This document shows positions 21,650 to 33,949 of a DNA stretch of 64,000 bases, one piece after another; the stretch's first letter is position 1, and every line of letters starts with the position of its first letter. The notes beneath the pieces were generated by a model that was given only the letters and a program-made list of their open reading frames with translations, had not been told where the DNA came from and made no database searches. Source of the DNA: Stylonectria norvegica (taxonomy: Eukaryota > Ascomycota > Sordariomycetes > Hypocreales > Nectriaceae); the NCBI GenBank assembly GCA_014621405.1, contig JAANBC010000002.1, forward strand, positions 1 through 64,000. Direction: 5' to 3'. Position numbers and translations under genes: made by a program.

Positions 21650-24017
21650 GATGAGGTCTGCGGGATATTGAATGAGACAGACAATGGAAGCCACGTAGAG
21701 TTGGTGATGCTTGTTGATCTTGAAGACTCTGAGCGCGGGAGAAACTTGATCCACAACACGCGTTTCCGGGCATGTCGTTTACCCTGGAGCCATGCTGAGT
21801 CGACCTTGCATCGACTTCAGATTTGACAGCTTCGTACTATGCATGTCATGTTTTATGGCACTCCTAGCCATGGATGAGGAAAAGGTGACGGGAATAATAC
21901 TATTATCGTGGGATGATTTCTTCTTTTGCTTTGGTACAAAGAGGGAGGTGTGGTTTTTTAAACGACTATTGAGATCACTGGCAAAACCACCAACAGTTTA
22001 CAAGCACTCCCCGGATAACACAGAATGAGGCACAAGCTGCCAGGATAGATGCACGGTCGCACAAGGTCGAGTCTGTTGGGCAACACGAGTAGAAGCATGA
22101 AAATCCTTTGCGATTTGCAAGTTAATAAGGGCCTAGAAATCGCCATTCGTGATCAGTGGCGATGCCATCGGACTCTCCGTTGAGCTTACGGCGGTTTAGT
22201 ACGAATTGGGACAGGACTGGCTAAGTTGGAGACTTCTGGTCGCTAAGAGGATGGCATGAATCAGGGACCAAGGGGCCAAAGGGGCTTGGAAGGAAGCGCA
22301 TATGGTTTACCCAACAATCATACATTGTTTCTACTTGAGGGCGCAAGGTTTCCACCGACAAGTACATGGTTCACGGAAGAGCACATCTTCTTCAGAACAT
22401 TTGACAGGAAACGCAAGTGATGGAACCCGGGGAGGATTAATTCAGGCCTCGATTGTTCAACACCCTTGGCCCAGGCGACTTCAAGCTAGTGCACCCGGCA
22501 AGGCAGTCGAACGGGGCTGGAGTGGATGCAACCCCGGACGGGAAGATCCATTGTCTTTAGGTTTTGGGTGATCGTTGATGTTGGCAAAACCCGGGAATGA
22601 GTATGATACATGAACTCTGAGTGGAGGGCTCTTCTTACTCTATCAAAGTTGACCAGCTCAAGAAGGCACTTGAAGAGTCGGAAAGGCATGGAAGAATGTG
22701 CGAGAGAGCCCTCACGCAACTGTCACGCCGGGCTTCTTTTGCCCAAGGCTTCATCATCACCATCGCCACCCGTCCGTCCAACTCTCCCTTGAAGGCTTCC
22801 GAAACAGCAGAGGTTGTGCTTCACGCCACATGGAGGGGCCGGTGACGCTAACGTCAGACGTCTTAGCCAGTCTAGAACGACCATTCCATCCATTGATCCA
22901 TGAAACTTTGTCGTCAGTGTCGCCGGCGCAGCGCAAGGCTTGTCAACAAGTGAGGCCGTTGTACAACAGCGCCTCTCGGCCAATTATTTCACTTGTCTCA
23001 CTCATCTTTCTCTCCCAACAAGCCCTGAAACGAATACACAAGGTAAGTATTCGTAGTAAGACTGGAACGAAAACGAGATGCATGGCTGCCCCATGGAAAA
23101 TGCTGAACCGGGTCTCCCGCATTCCATGCATGGCGCTAGATGCTCTAGGTCTCTCGTTTCAAGACGTCTTTCCATTGCTTGACACAGAAGTCGGTCTCCC
23201 TGCTGTTTAAGTACCTGTTTGCTCTGCTGCGTACTCTACTTTCCCCCGCTGCTCCCCTTTCCCTTGTCTGGACTATAATTTCAATAAATAACCCCCTTGT
23301 TATCTCTACTTGCACTACTCGTCCTGATCTGGTAGCCCTGAGCCCTCCCCTCGCCCTTTGAACACAGTGTGGCCTATCACTGCCCGAGGATATCCATCTC
23401 CATCTGCAGCGCCCGGCTTGCTAATCGACGGGGGGCTTTTCATCTGCGGCTCCAGCGCAACCTAACTGCTGCACCATCCATTCCCTCAGGCCCCGTTCTA
23501 CCGGGCAAACTCACACTCACTCCTTTGACTTTCTCTTTTCTTGGAGTTGCGACGGCCTGGCGACAACACCGGTCAAACACACTCTTTTGGACAGCTACAG
23601 TTTCGTCTTTGGCTTGCAAGCGGCAAAGGCAAAGGCACAGGCACAGTCACAGGCAAAGACTGAAGGAAACCTTGCGCCGAAAAACATTGGGGACGCCGAC
23701 GACGAACCCCTCGCCCTCGCCCTCGCCCACTCGATCGACACGGACAGCAGCATAAGGTTGGGAAACTCTCAGACACACACGGCAAACCTTGACGAAGCGC
23801 GTTCGCGTGACAAGGCCAGCAACAGCTTATTTGTTTGGCTGTGTGGCTCTCTCTCCCTCTCTCCGTCTCCCTCCCTCTAAAACAAATCAAACCATTGCGA
23901 CCGACTCCTTGGATCTGCTTACTCGCCTTGCTTCCATCCCAACACAACTTTCTGTTGCGCCACGAGACGAGCACGACACGACACAATCATGACCAAACGA
24001 ATCTTTTCTCTCCCCGA
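21650..24017. other. Intergenic and long CT-rich leader of the F-box/WD40 gene
   Basis: No supported gene. From about 23200 the sequence becomes pyrimidine-rich (stretches of CTCTCCCTC and TTTCCCCC), as is common just upstream of fungal housekeeping or regulatory genes. It probably contains the promoter and 5' leader of the gene starting at 24018. Confidence 0.5.
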
Positions 24018-24081
24018 ATGGCTCCCGCCCAAGAAACCATGTTGGACCAGCCGTCCGAATCCTCTGCGATGGGTGCCATGA
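23989..24081 (+). promoter_or_regulatory. Upstream ORF overlapping the F-box/WD40 start codon
   Basis: An ATG at 23989 opens a 30-codon frame that ends at TGA 24079-24081, past the main ATG at 24018 and in another frame. If the transcript starts upstream of 23989, scanning ribosomes meet this ATG first, so it would lower translation of the main protein. Its sequence context (ATCATGA) is moderate. Whether the leader includes it cannot be told from the sequence alone. Confidence 0.45.
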
Positions 24082-26270
24082 GGACTTCGGCCGTCCACCA
24101 CCGCGCCGCGACACCATGCACCTCAGGTGCCCCAGGTACCACCAACGCGCCACGCCTTCGCAGTCTGAGTTTGTCACTGCCATGGCGACGTCCGAAATCC
24201 TTCCTGTTTGGTCAGGACCACATCCATCACCTCCCGCGACACTTCAACGACCTCGCAATCGACGACACAGAGGACGACGTCCACGAGCATAACCATGGGT
24301 TCGGCCACGGCCAACACCATCAACACCACCACAACAGCCACCACCATCACCACCTCCACACCCCCGGCAGTATCAAGGGCATCATTCGCAGGGCGTCTGT
24401 GTCCTTGAAGGGTATTGTTCATCGTCGACCCTCTATCCCGGCCGAGGACCCCATCGAGGAGCAGGATACACACACCGCGAGGCCGACGACAGCCAACTCG
24501 ACCTGGAATCGCCTGCGACAGGCCACCAGCTTCCATCACCAGTCGCGATCTGTCTACGGGCTTAATTTGACGCATGACTCTGGAGCCTTCTTCCAGCGAC
24601 CTACACAATCGTCCCATATCCCAATTCCAGGCTTTGGCGGAGAACCCCCCGTTATCCCGACGAACTCTGGAGCAGCAGCAAAGGCTTCGGCTGCTATGCA
24701 GAACGAGCTTTTTGCCAGACAGAACCACTGGCTAAATACGAGGACTAGCGAAGATGGAAATGATCGAGAAAGCGGTATCGGAATTGCCGTCACCGTAGGT
24801 GGCGTTGAAACGGACGACGCCGACGAGCTTGGTATGGCCTCGGGACAGGGCTCTTTCATCAGCAAGGTCGATTTTGTTCGGGAATTGCCCATCGAGTTGA
24901 AGATTAATATCTTGGCCAATCTGGACGCAACCACCATAGCCAAGGCTAGGGAGGTCTCAAAGAGCTGGAACAAGGCCATCACCAACCAGCACATCTGGCG
25001 GGAGTCATGCCTTCGAGAGACAACCTCGAAGTATGCTACCAGTGGGCGCGTTACTCCCGGCGTGGGCCTTGGGCTTCCACCAGTCAAGCCAGACAACGAC
25101 TGGAAGGAGATTTGCCGAGTTAAGCAAGAATTGAGCCATCGATGGAAAGCGGGCAAGGCTCGACCCGTCTATCTTAACGGGCATTCAGATAGTATCTACT
25201 GCCTTCAGTTCGACGAGTAAGTAATCCTTGTTGCATGCGGTTGATGGATACGACTGACTTCTCATAGACACAAGATAATAACCGGTTCGAGAGACAAGAC
25301 TATCCGCATCTGGGATATGCACACCTTGGAGTGCCGCCTGGTCATCGGCCCACCAGAGGTCATCCAAGGGGAGGGAGACAAGGGAGAGCAAGTTCTCATG
25401 GATGAAGATGGCAACCCAAACCATTTTGCGGCTGGCTCTGACAGCCAGCGAACGGCAGTGTCCATGCCGACGCTCGTTTCTTACCCGACTCACCACAAAG
25501 CCTCTATCCTCTGCTTACAGTACGACGACAAAATACTGGTGACAGGATCGTCAGATTCCAGCTGCATCGTTTACGATATTCGTGCTGGGTACCGACCCAT
25601 TCGCCGCCTCCAACAACACAGCGCTGCTGTCCTGGATCTCGCCTTTGACGACAAGCATATCGTGACGTGCAGTAAGGACATCAGCATCTGCGTGTGGGAT
25701 CGCGAGACGGGCGCGCTGCTCAAGCAACTTCGTGGCCACACAGGACCCGTCAACGCGGTACAGATGCGCGCAAACACCATCGTGTCGTGCTCGGGAGACT
25801 TCAAAGTCAAGCTGTGGAATATCGATACCGGGAAGAACATTCGCGAGTTCGTCGGCCACACCAAGGGTCTGGCCTGCTCGCAGTTCTCCGAGGACGGACG
25901 TTACATTGCATCTGCAGGCAACGACAAGGTCATCCGTATCTGGGACGCGAACACGGGCGAGTGTCTGCGAGAGATGCGAGCCCACGAGAACTTGGTCCGC
26001 AGCCTCCACATCGACAGTGTGAGCGGACGGCTCATCAGTGGGAGCTACGACACTGACATTAAGGTTTGGGATATGGAGACGGGTCATCAGCTCTTGGATT
26101 TCCCCAAGTGGCACTCGAGCTGGGTGCTGAGTGCCAAGAGCGATTATCGACGAATCGTCAGCACAGGACAGGACGCAAAGATCCTGATAATGGACTTTGG
26201 CGCCGATGTTGAGGGAATCGAGATGCTGGAAAGTAAGCGGCCCGAAGAAGAAGACGGAGGGTTCATCTGA
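24018..26270 (+). CDS. F-box and WD40-repeat protein (SCF substrate receptor)
   Basis: Two exons, 24018-25216 and 25268-26270, with a 51-bp intron (GTAAGT donor, CTTCTCATAG acceptor); 733 residues. The N-terminal 280 residues are disordered and include a striking His-rich tract at about 90-117. An F-box follows (about 285-330: FVRELPIELKINILANLD, then SKSWNKAI and the IWRESC end). Next come a linker with WKEICRVKQ and seven WD-type repeats (about 385-715) with recurring GS-x-D-x-IRIWD signatures. This is the architecture of SCF ubiquitin-ligase receptors such as Cdc4, Met30, beta-TrCP and Neurospora FWD-1. The RPVYLNGHSDSIYCLQFDE entry strand is beta-TrCP/FWD-1-like, but which orthologue it is cannot be settled here. 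It presumably delivers phosphorylated substrates for ubiquitination. A uORF overlaps its ATG. Confidence 0.9.
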
Positions 26271-27335
26271 AAGGCGTTTCACGACGTAGGCGATTAAGGT
26301 CGAGATTACCGACATGCCGCGTCGGAGCGAGACGCCGGAGAAGGGCTGCTCACCACGGCAACGATGAAAGAAGTTATCAGCTCGCTTGATGCAAGTCTCA
26401 CTTAGACATTACGAATTTCCTTGTTTACGACATTTACCGGGAGTTGGGTAGACTCTGCCACGAGGAAGGGACCACGGAGAGGTATCCTTACATGGCGGGA
26501 TACACAGGTGCGCCCTCACGGAGCGCTGGATTGGCATTTTCTTGAAGTAGTTAGCGATCGGGGAGTCTGTTTGGTGAAGTTTGTGACATTCGCATGTGGT
26601 CGGCGACCAGGACCTGTATGTAGCCAGCTAGCAGTTGATCAACAAAGTTCTATTGTCATTTCACCATAGAGAAACATTGAGGTGCTCTTGTCTCTCAGAT
26701 CCCCTCTTTAAGATTGCGCCCTTGAAGATCATCGCGACCTAGACTGCGGTGATAAGACGGTAACGTTGCGATGTGTCCACCTGCGTCAACCAGGTGTTGA
26801 GATCAGCGTCGACGATCTGGCCGCGACGAGCGCAAGAAAGAGAAGCCTCGTGATGAACGTGGCCATGACCATGGACGTTTAATCTATAATTCATGGACAC
26901 GGGAATCAACCCGCATCCCGGCCTATCAGTTTCTCGATTGTCGCACGACGGCGCGTCCGGGCTCCGCCGTTCGCAGGCGGCGATGCTGCGGGGTTGGGCC
27001 GAGCTGGGTCCGAGATGCAGACGGGGAGAACTGCCAATATCAGAGCAGAGGGCGGAATCACATGCGCGATGGCAATGGGAGATGAGGATTGGAGATGGGT
27101 GTCGTGAAGATGAGACTTGGAAGCCTCTGGGGAGATGACGATGTTCCATGGAACATTTCCTAATGCGGTAGGGGGCAGTCTCGGGGCCGGACCTGGAGGG
27201 ATAGACCCAGGTAGATTAGCGAAGCGAAGCTGGGGGAACAATGGTCGTTCTTCGGGATTTTATGACTGCAGCGACGGGCTTGGCACTGTATCTGGATGGC
27301 GTACAAGATCTGTGTCTATGTGCCGCAGTTGATCA

Positions 27336-27357
27336 ATTGATTAATTAATTAATCAAT
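27336..27357. repeat. 22-bp perfect palindrome, AT-rich
   Basis: The bases read the same on both strands (ATTGATTAATTA core, perfectly symmetric). It lies in the gap 3' of the F-box/WD40 gene. It could form a cruciform or be a dimer binding site, or be chance in AT-rich sequence. Confidence 0.7.
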
Positions 27358-29455
27358 CAGTAAATTAGATCATGGAATCATGGCCCTGGCTTGCTCACCT
27401 CGTACCGCCTTACAACCTAAATACACACCCGTGACTTTAAGCCCCCGATGCCGATGTGGGGAGACAGCCACGGAAAGGTAACACGCCCGGGTCCTTGCGG
27501 CGGGCATGGAGCATGTGCCGGCCGTGGCACCGGTGCGTGGGCATTCAATGTCAAATGACAGGGGGGTTCGCGATGCTTGATGACGATGCTGTTGAGACGG
27601 GTCACACGTGGTGTTGGCGCGCGCACAACGCAACAAGAGCAGTCTACAGCCAAGATGCAGATGATGGCAGCGCGTGGAGAGAGCTCATGTTGTTCGGCCA
27701 AGGTTGATGAGAGCGAGTCGACTCGTTGTCGAGCAGGCCTAGGCCAAGCGACCATCAGACGCTCCACTGTTTCGAACGTGGGATGGGCGGCCTTGTCTTT
27801 GGTTGGCGGCGGCAGCGAGACGGGCCCCTTTACCCAGAGGCCAGAGCAGAGGGGGAGACTAAGTTTACTTCTCCCTGGCTGGGAGATTGGATGGCCAGCA
27901 AAGGCGAGTGATTCAGTTGAAAGTCTTGTTCGTCGTTTGCAATGTTTTACTTTGGCCTGGAAGCAGCAACATGAGGCAGTGTTGTTGGTGTAAGCCAATC
28001 GTCACGGGTATCAACCTATGTGTGAGCTCTGTTGACGGACTTTGCGATACGTGAGCCTCGCATGAGGATGTGTCTGAGGCGGCTCTGTACAGGTTGAGCT
28101 GACCTGAGATTAAGTCATCTACGATGTTCTACTATTCGTGTCTACTGTGTAGTAAGTACTGGGTAGTGAAGAAAGATACAGAGTACGAATATTACAGATA
28201 GATTGAAGACGGGGTCAACTCCCGGACCCTACCAGGCTGGGCTAAGATCGAATAGGAAACTGGCCTTGAGTAGAAGAAGCGTCCAAGGCTGATCCCCCGC
28301 AACAACCGCCGTAGTGGATGTATATGCCCTGAACATCTCCTGTCAAGTTACGAATTACCACGCTGGAGACTTTCATGCGGCGCTTGGGAGGTAGCGCCCT
28401 CCCTGGTCGCGCGCGTGTGTTTGGGCCTTGACGCAGGTAGATGAAGCGGCTGGACGAGCGCGGTGCGGGCCCTCGGCTGGGGGTGGCCCTGGCACGGGGC
28501 TAAATCGAGCCACCAGCTGCGATGGGTGATGGCGCATCTAATTAAGGGACCGGGTTAATGGGACGGCAATGGGAAATAGGTACGTATTTCGGGTTCATGT
28601 TGATTGCTGATCAGCGAGGGCTGGTGTTGATGGGGAATGGGCTGGAATGGAATGCAACGAGTGAGAGCTTTGGAGGTGGTGGCGGTGGTGGCTGGCTATG
28701 TACCTACTAGTTGGCAAATGATGCACTGATAATGTTGGATAAATGGGTTATGTCTTTGATGAACGGCACATGTGCTTTGAATCTGACCTGACTTGTGCCT
28801 TTGTATTTTGTCTTTGTATGCATTCTGTTCCTGACGTGAATAGAAACAATAGATGAATCCAAAGTAGATCCCAGCAGGTATAGATGCATGGATGGATGAA
28901 TGAGTGGTGTTTATTTGAGTTGGTTGGACAAAGCAAGCTGCAAGGTACCCGGGCCAGATCTCCACTGTAAAGTGCCCTGTAAAGTGCCTTGTGGGTGCCC
29001 TGTGGATGCCCTTTCTCTGGGTCGACAGGGACCGCCACTGAAACGGCGCTAACCCGCCTTTGCGACTCCCAGTCTCCATTCTCCATGTCCAAATCCATCT
29101 TCAACCACGCCTCTTTCGATGTTGACCTCTCTGCCAGCTTCACATTTCTCGGCGTCCACCATCTCTCAAGCCTCCAGCCAGCCATCCCGCTGTCTCGCCA
29201 GGGAGCCCTAGACGGCAGACCCTAGCTGTTTCTACTAGTGTCGGGTGTGGCGAGTAGATCGGGCCATGAGATTGACTCCCAGTCTCCCACCAGCTCCTCC
29301 TCTCCTCCATGATCCAACCCCCCAAACGCCCCTTGACAGCCGCTCATCCCTGGATCCCATGTCCCATCCTCTACCGACCCTACTCCTGTTTTGAAACGTT
29401 GTAACTCGGCTCGGCCAATTACACACGCTAGCCCGTCCGTCTCTCATCGCCGGCC

Positions 29456-29578
29456 ATGGCTCCATCACCGCATGGCGCCTACCAGCGACTCCGGATGCCA
29501 GCCGTTGGCGGCGCAGAGATTCACGGCGGTATTAGCCATGGGCTTGAGCATGAGCATGACGACGGCCAGCTAGACAAG
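29456..29578 (+). other. Possible orphan first exon
   Basis: ATG 29456 sits in a strong start context (GGCCATGGC). It opens 41 codons with protein-like composition (MAPSPHGAYQRLRMP, then a His/Glu/Asp-rich GLEHEHDDGQLDK end) and stops at a GTAGGT donor-like site. No continuing exon was found before the GH55 gene. It may be the first exon of a gene with exons I missed, a remnant, or chance. Confidence 0.25.
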
Positions 29579-30598
29579 GTAGGTCTGTTTACTATGGACT
29601 GCAGGTTCTCATGTTTCATTGCGTGCAACCCAGACATCGCGGGCAATGCTATAAGACGAGTCGACGCGGCTCTCTTGCTCCATTCCTTTTCTTCCTGCCT
29701 CTTCAACCTCCTCCCACTCCAGTCTTTTCTTCCTTCTGTTGTGCACACAACTTCCTTTAAATTCACTTCTATCCTTTGGCTGTCATTCCTTTTCGGCCTT
29801 GACTCGACTGGTATCGACTATTTACGCATTGCCACTACTCTTGGCACTTTCAATTGGTGAGTAACCATAACCATAACCACATGCACCTACACCATCTTGT
29901 GACGGAGTTGCTTCCACATCTTCCCGCCGCCACCACCACTACACAATCTCCAAGATGGAGCATGATCTGCCGCTGCATGGGTGTCTTAGTAGGACCACTC
30001 ATCTCCAAAGCAAAAGTCTTGACAATGAAGCGTTTGCTTTGTTGGCCTCGTGCGCAGCACAAGAGACACTCTGCTTGTGACAGGGGCTACCTGTTCAGAC
30101 GTGCGCATCCAAACAAGACGCCCACTTACACCTGGCTGCCACTCATCTTCACCTCCACTGTTCATCCATTCACCTATTCACCCAACGCAACGAACACAGC
30201 TGTGTTTATTGCTATTGTTTTCCATGAATAGCCAACCGCATTTCTTCTCCTCTTCTGTTCATTGTTTGTCCCCAACACTCACCTATTGTTGTTCTTGCTG
30301 CGCATCTGAACAACCTCCTTTTTGACTTCGGAGTCGAACTGCATAAAGTTGCAACCCCGGAGCAAGGCAATAACCTTCTTTTCCCTCCATATTACTTCCT
30401 CCTCTTCTTCTCATTAGAGCTTGAAATACCATACGATCGCCTCTTTTTAAGATTTTGCAAAAACGCGATCAACCAGCTGACAACATCACCAAATAGCCTG
30501 TTGCTGTAACAACACCACAAGCAACATCGTCACCCTCCTTTGATCACATTTCCATCCCGATTCCCCGGCGGACATCGAATAGCTGGTTCTACGTCATC

Positions 30599-32956
30599 AT
30601 GGGTCTCTCGACGATTCTCACCACCTCCCTCCTGGCCCTGCGCCTCTTCTCCCTCTCGGCTCTCGCCGCTCCCGCTCCCGCTCCCATCGCCTCTCCCGCA
30701 GTTAGCGATGTGAGCGCCGCGGCCGACTCCTCCTGGTGGCTCGCCAGCATCGATCGCCAGGGTACCATCCCCTTCTCCGACGCCGCGGGCTACAAGGTCT
30801 TCCGCAACGTCAAGGACTACGGCGCCAAGGGCGATGGCTCTACCGACGACACGGCTGCCATCAACTCGGCCATCACCGAGGGCAACCGATGCGGCAAGGG
30901 CTGCGACTCGACCACCATCACTCCCGCTCTGATCTACTTCCCTCCCGGTACCTACGTCGTCTCCGCCCCCATCGTCCAGTACTACTACACTCAGCTCGTC
31001 GGTGATGTCCAGACGCTGCCCACTCTCAAGGCGGCTGCGAACTTCGCAGGCATGGCTGTCATCGACTCGGACCCCTACGACAGCGGTGTCAACTGGTTCA
31101 CCAACCAGAACAACTTCTTCCGCCAGGTCCGCAACTTCAAGATCGACTTGACGGGCATGCCCAAGACGGCCGGCGCTGGTATCCACTGGCAGGTCGCCCA
31201 GGCTACCTCGCTGCAGAACATCGAGTTCCACATGGTGGAGGACCAGAGCGCCGACAACGCCCAGCTCGGTATCTTCATGGACAACGGCTCCGGCGGCTTC
31301 ATGACCGACCTCACCTTCATCGGCGGCAACTACGGTGCTTTCTTCGGTAGCCAGCAGTTCACCACCCGCAACCTTTCCTTCAAGAACTGCAAGACGGCCA
31401 TCTACATGAACTGGAACTGGGTCTGGTCCCTGCACGGCATCACCATCGACGGCTGCGGTGTCGGTCTTGACATGTCTGCCGGCGGCTCCGTCCAGAACGT
31501 TGGCTCCGTCCTCCTCCTCGACAGCAAGATTTCCAACACCCCCGTCGGCGTCCTGACAGTGTATGACCCTGCCCAGACCAGCACCAACGGAACTCTTATC
31601 CTCGACAACGTCGACTTCTCCTCCAACGTGCCCATCGCGGTCAAGAACGCCGGAACTGATGCCACCATCCTCGCAGGCAACGCCAAGATCCAGTCCTGGG
31701 CCCAGGGCCGTTCGTACAACGGCGGAAGCGGCGACGCTGTCCAGGCTACCCAGACCCCCGTCACCAAGCCTGCCGCTCTCCTCGATGCCTCTGGAAACGT
31801 TGTTACCAAGAGCAAGCCCCAGTACGACACCGTTGATGCCTCCAAGTTTGTCTCCGTCAAGGCCAAGGGCGCCAAGGGTGATGGAACCACTGATGATACC
31901 GCTGCCGTCCAGGCTGTCTTTGACGGCATTGCCGATGACGAGGTTGTCTACTTCGACCACGGTGCCTACCTCATCACCGACACCGTCAAGGTTCCCAAGA
32001 ACGTCAAGATTGTCGGCGAGATCTGGCCCCTCATCATGGCCGGCGGCACTGCCTTCCAAGACCAAGCCAACCCCAAGCCCGTGTGGCAGTTCGGCCAGAA
32101 GGGTGATGTCGGTAACGTCGAGATCCAGGATATCATTTTCGAGACCGTCGGCCCCCAGCCCGGTGCTATCCTCGTCGAGTGGAACGTTGCAGGTGAGACC
32201 GCTGGCTCTGCTGGTCTCTTTGACGTCCACTTCCGCATTGGCGGCTCTGCTGGTACCAAGCTTCAGTCGGATACCTGCAAGAAGACGCCCGAAGCCACCA
32301 CGGCCGCCGACCCCAAGTGCATCGGTGCCTTCATGCTGGTCCACGTTACTTCCGAGGCCACCGCCTACCTGGAGAACACCTGGCTCTGGGTTGCCGACCA
32401 CGAGCTCGATCTCGCCGACCACTCCCAGATCAACATCTACAACGGCCGCGGTATTCTGATCGAGAGCACCAAGGGCGCCTGGCTCTGGGGAACCTCAGCT
32501 GAGCACAGTGTCCTGTACAACTACCAGCTGACCAACGCCGCCAACGTGTACATGTCCATGATCCAGACTGAGACGGCCTACATGCAGGGCAACCCCGATG
32601 CGCTCACCCCCTTCGACGTCAACAAGGCCTACTCGGACCCCGACTTCAAGGCCTCGTGCACTGGCGACTCCAAGACCTGCGCCCGTACCTGGGGCGTCCG
32701 CGCCGTCGACTCCAAGGATGTCTTCATCTACGGTGGCGGCCTGTACAGCTTCTTCAACAACTACGACCAGGCCTGCGTGGCCGCCAACAACTGCCAGGAC
32801 AACGTCGTCAGCATCGAGAGCTCGACCGTGCACCTGTACGGCATCAGCACCAAGGCCAGCGTCAGCATGGTCACCGTCGACGGCAAGTCAGTCGCCTTAG
32901 ACGCGGACAACCGCAACAACTTCTGCGCCGCGCTGGCCCTTTTCAGCTCGTCATAG
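30599..32956 (+). CDS. GH55 exo-beta-1,3-glucanase
   Basis: Intronless, 785 residues. A signal peptide covers about residues 1-24 (LLALRLFSLSALAAPAP). Two pectate-lyase-like right-handed beta-helix halves follow, each announced by the same motif: YGAKGDGSTDDTAAINSAI at about 76 and AKGAKGDGTTDDTAAVQAVF at about 422. This twin-helix build is diagnostic of GH55. These enzymes release glucose or gentiobiose from the ends of beta-1,3-glucans outside the cell, acting on fungal walls, callose or laminarin. Codon use is strongly biased to C at third positions, unlike neighbours, suggesting high expression. That bias also opens a spurious 630-codon antisense frame. Length fits the family (about 750-800). 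Confidence 0.95.
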   Translation: MGLSTILTTSLLALRLFSLSALAAPAPAPIASPAVSDVSAAADSSWWLASIDRQGTIPFSDAAGYKVFRNVKDYGAKGDGSTDDTAAINSAITEGNRCGKGCDSTTITPALIYFPPGTYVVSAPIVQYYYTQLVGDVQTLPTLKAAANFAGMAVIDSDPYDSGVNWFTNQNNFFRQVRNFKIDLTGMPKTAGAGIHWQVAQATSLQNIEFHMVEDQSADNAQLGIFMDNGSGGFMTDLTFIGGNYGAFFGSQQFTTRNLSFKNCKTAIYMNWNWVWSLHGITIDGCGVGLDMSAGGSVQNVGSVLLLDSKISNTPVGVLTVYDPAQTSTNGTLILDNVDFSSNVPIAVKNAGTDATILAGNAKIQSWAQGRSYNGGSGDAVQATQTPVTKPAALLDASGNVVTKSKPQYDTVDASKFVSVKAKGAKGDGTTDDTAAVQAVFDGIADDEVVYFDHGAYLITDTVKVPKNVKIVGEIWPLIMAGGTAFQDQANPKPVWQFGQKGDVGNVEIQDIIFETVGPQPGAILVEWNVAGETAGSAGLFDVHFRIGGSAGTKLQSDTCKKTPEATTAADPKCIGAFMLVHVTSEATAYLENTWLWVADHELDLADHSQINIYNGRGILIESTKGAWLWGTSAEHSVLYNYQLTNAANVYMSMIQTETAYMQGNPDALTPFDVNKAYSDPDFKASCTGDSKTCARTWGVRAVDSKDVFIYGGGLYSFFNNYDQACVAANNCQDNVVSIESSTVHLYGISTKASVSMVTVDGKSVALDADNRNNFCAALALFSSS

Positions 32957-33949
32957 GATGGCAGCGACGCCGACGTGCCCATTGTGCCGAGTCTGCCAGC
33001 ATACTCGGCCACGAGTGGCCCGACAAGTACCCCGGTGAAGGACGCCTTTGTCCCGACTCCGTCTCTTCTTGCGTCTTACGGCGTTGTGACGATTGTGACG
33101 GTCACGTCTACGGTCGTCGCGGCAGCCGCAACGGTGCGTTGAACATATAACCCGCAAACGTACATATTAGTGGCAGCGGATACTGGGACAATCTTTGTCA
33201 CGTTTTTCTTTCTTTCTTTGTGTACTATTTCTGCCCTACAGGCGACTTGGGTCTCCGGTCTTGGGAAGAGGAGTTTGGGATCAGTTAACGCGGGTAGCCG
33301 ACTGTGACGATGAGTCGCGGCTTGGACACCCAGGGGAGGCTGTATAGATAGACAAATCGAAGGTTCTCTATCAATGTATGTTCATCGTGACTGTTGCTGT
33401 GACTGTGCTGTGCTTTGATTGAACGCGGGATGACGAGGCTACACTATGTGCGGCGTGTTCAAAAAAAGAGTACACTGCATCAGGGTCCAAAAGAAAAGAA
33501 GAGACATATAAAGGCGATTGAGTATGGTAGCGTAACATTGAAAGTAAATACACTCGGATTAAAAAAGTGACCAATTTTGGTGATCGAAACCTGACGGGGA
33601 TAAAAAGCGAAGGCTCTCCGAAAAGGCTGTGAAGAACACCTTGACAATGCTGGCAGTTTTGACTCGCTACTTCGCTGAACCTGATGCAATTGGATCAGGT
33701 ATATATACCGTACCTAGGTTCATTCACAAATAATGCAACCGTGGTTTATACACGGAAGTTCATTCCCCCGCCACCGACCATCCCTCCGTCGTGACGACGT
33801 CATAGGCGCCAGCGGCCCGTCGCAAAATGCCAACAAACCAACCTTTGCGCCTCAACACCAAGCTTCTGCCACGAACTCTTCCAAAACTCAGCTCTATGCG
33901 ATAAACTGACTGCTCAGGGTGTGCCATCTTTTTCTCTGCGATTTCTACA
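32957..33949. other. Intergenic, no gene seen
   Basis: The 3' flank of the GH55 gene and the promoter of the FIT gene. The 150 bases after the GH55 stop stay fairly GC-rich, like an extended 3' UTR. No supported frame. Confidence 0.55.

Larger units (their letters stand above)
26271..30598. other. 4.3-kb intergenic region without a secure gene
   Basis: No frame has a recognisable domain. It holds a 22-bp perfect AT-rich palindrome near 27336, a short 13-bp direct duplication around 28967-28992 (TGTAAAGTGCC twice) and one coding-like segment beginning with ATG 29456. The last several hundred bases before 30599 are CT-rich and probably form the promoter and leader of the GH55 gene. Confidence 0.5.

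Noticed and set aside
25551..26315. 254-codon minus-strand frame over the WD40 repeats
   Set aside because: Antisense of the F-box/WD40 gene. Regular repeats keep the opposite strand open.
30530..32422. 630-codon open frame antisense to the GH55 gene
   Set aside because: It is a by-product of the strong third-position C bias of GH55. Its composition (Gly, Val, Asp, Leu repeats) is that of an antisense shadow, and it has no domain.
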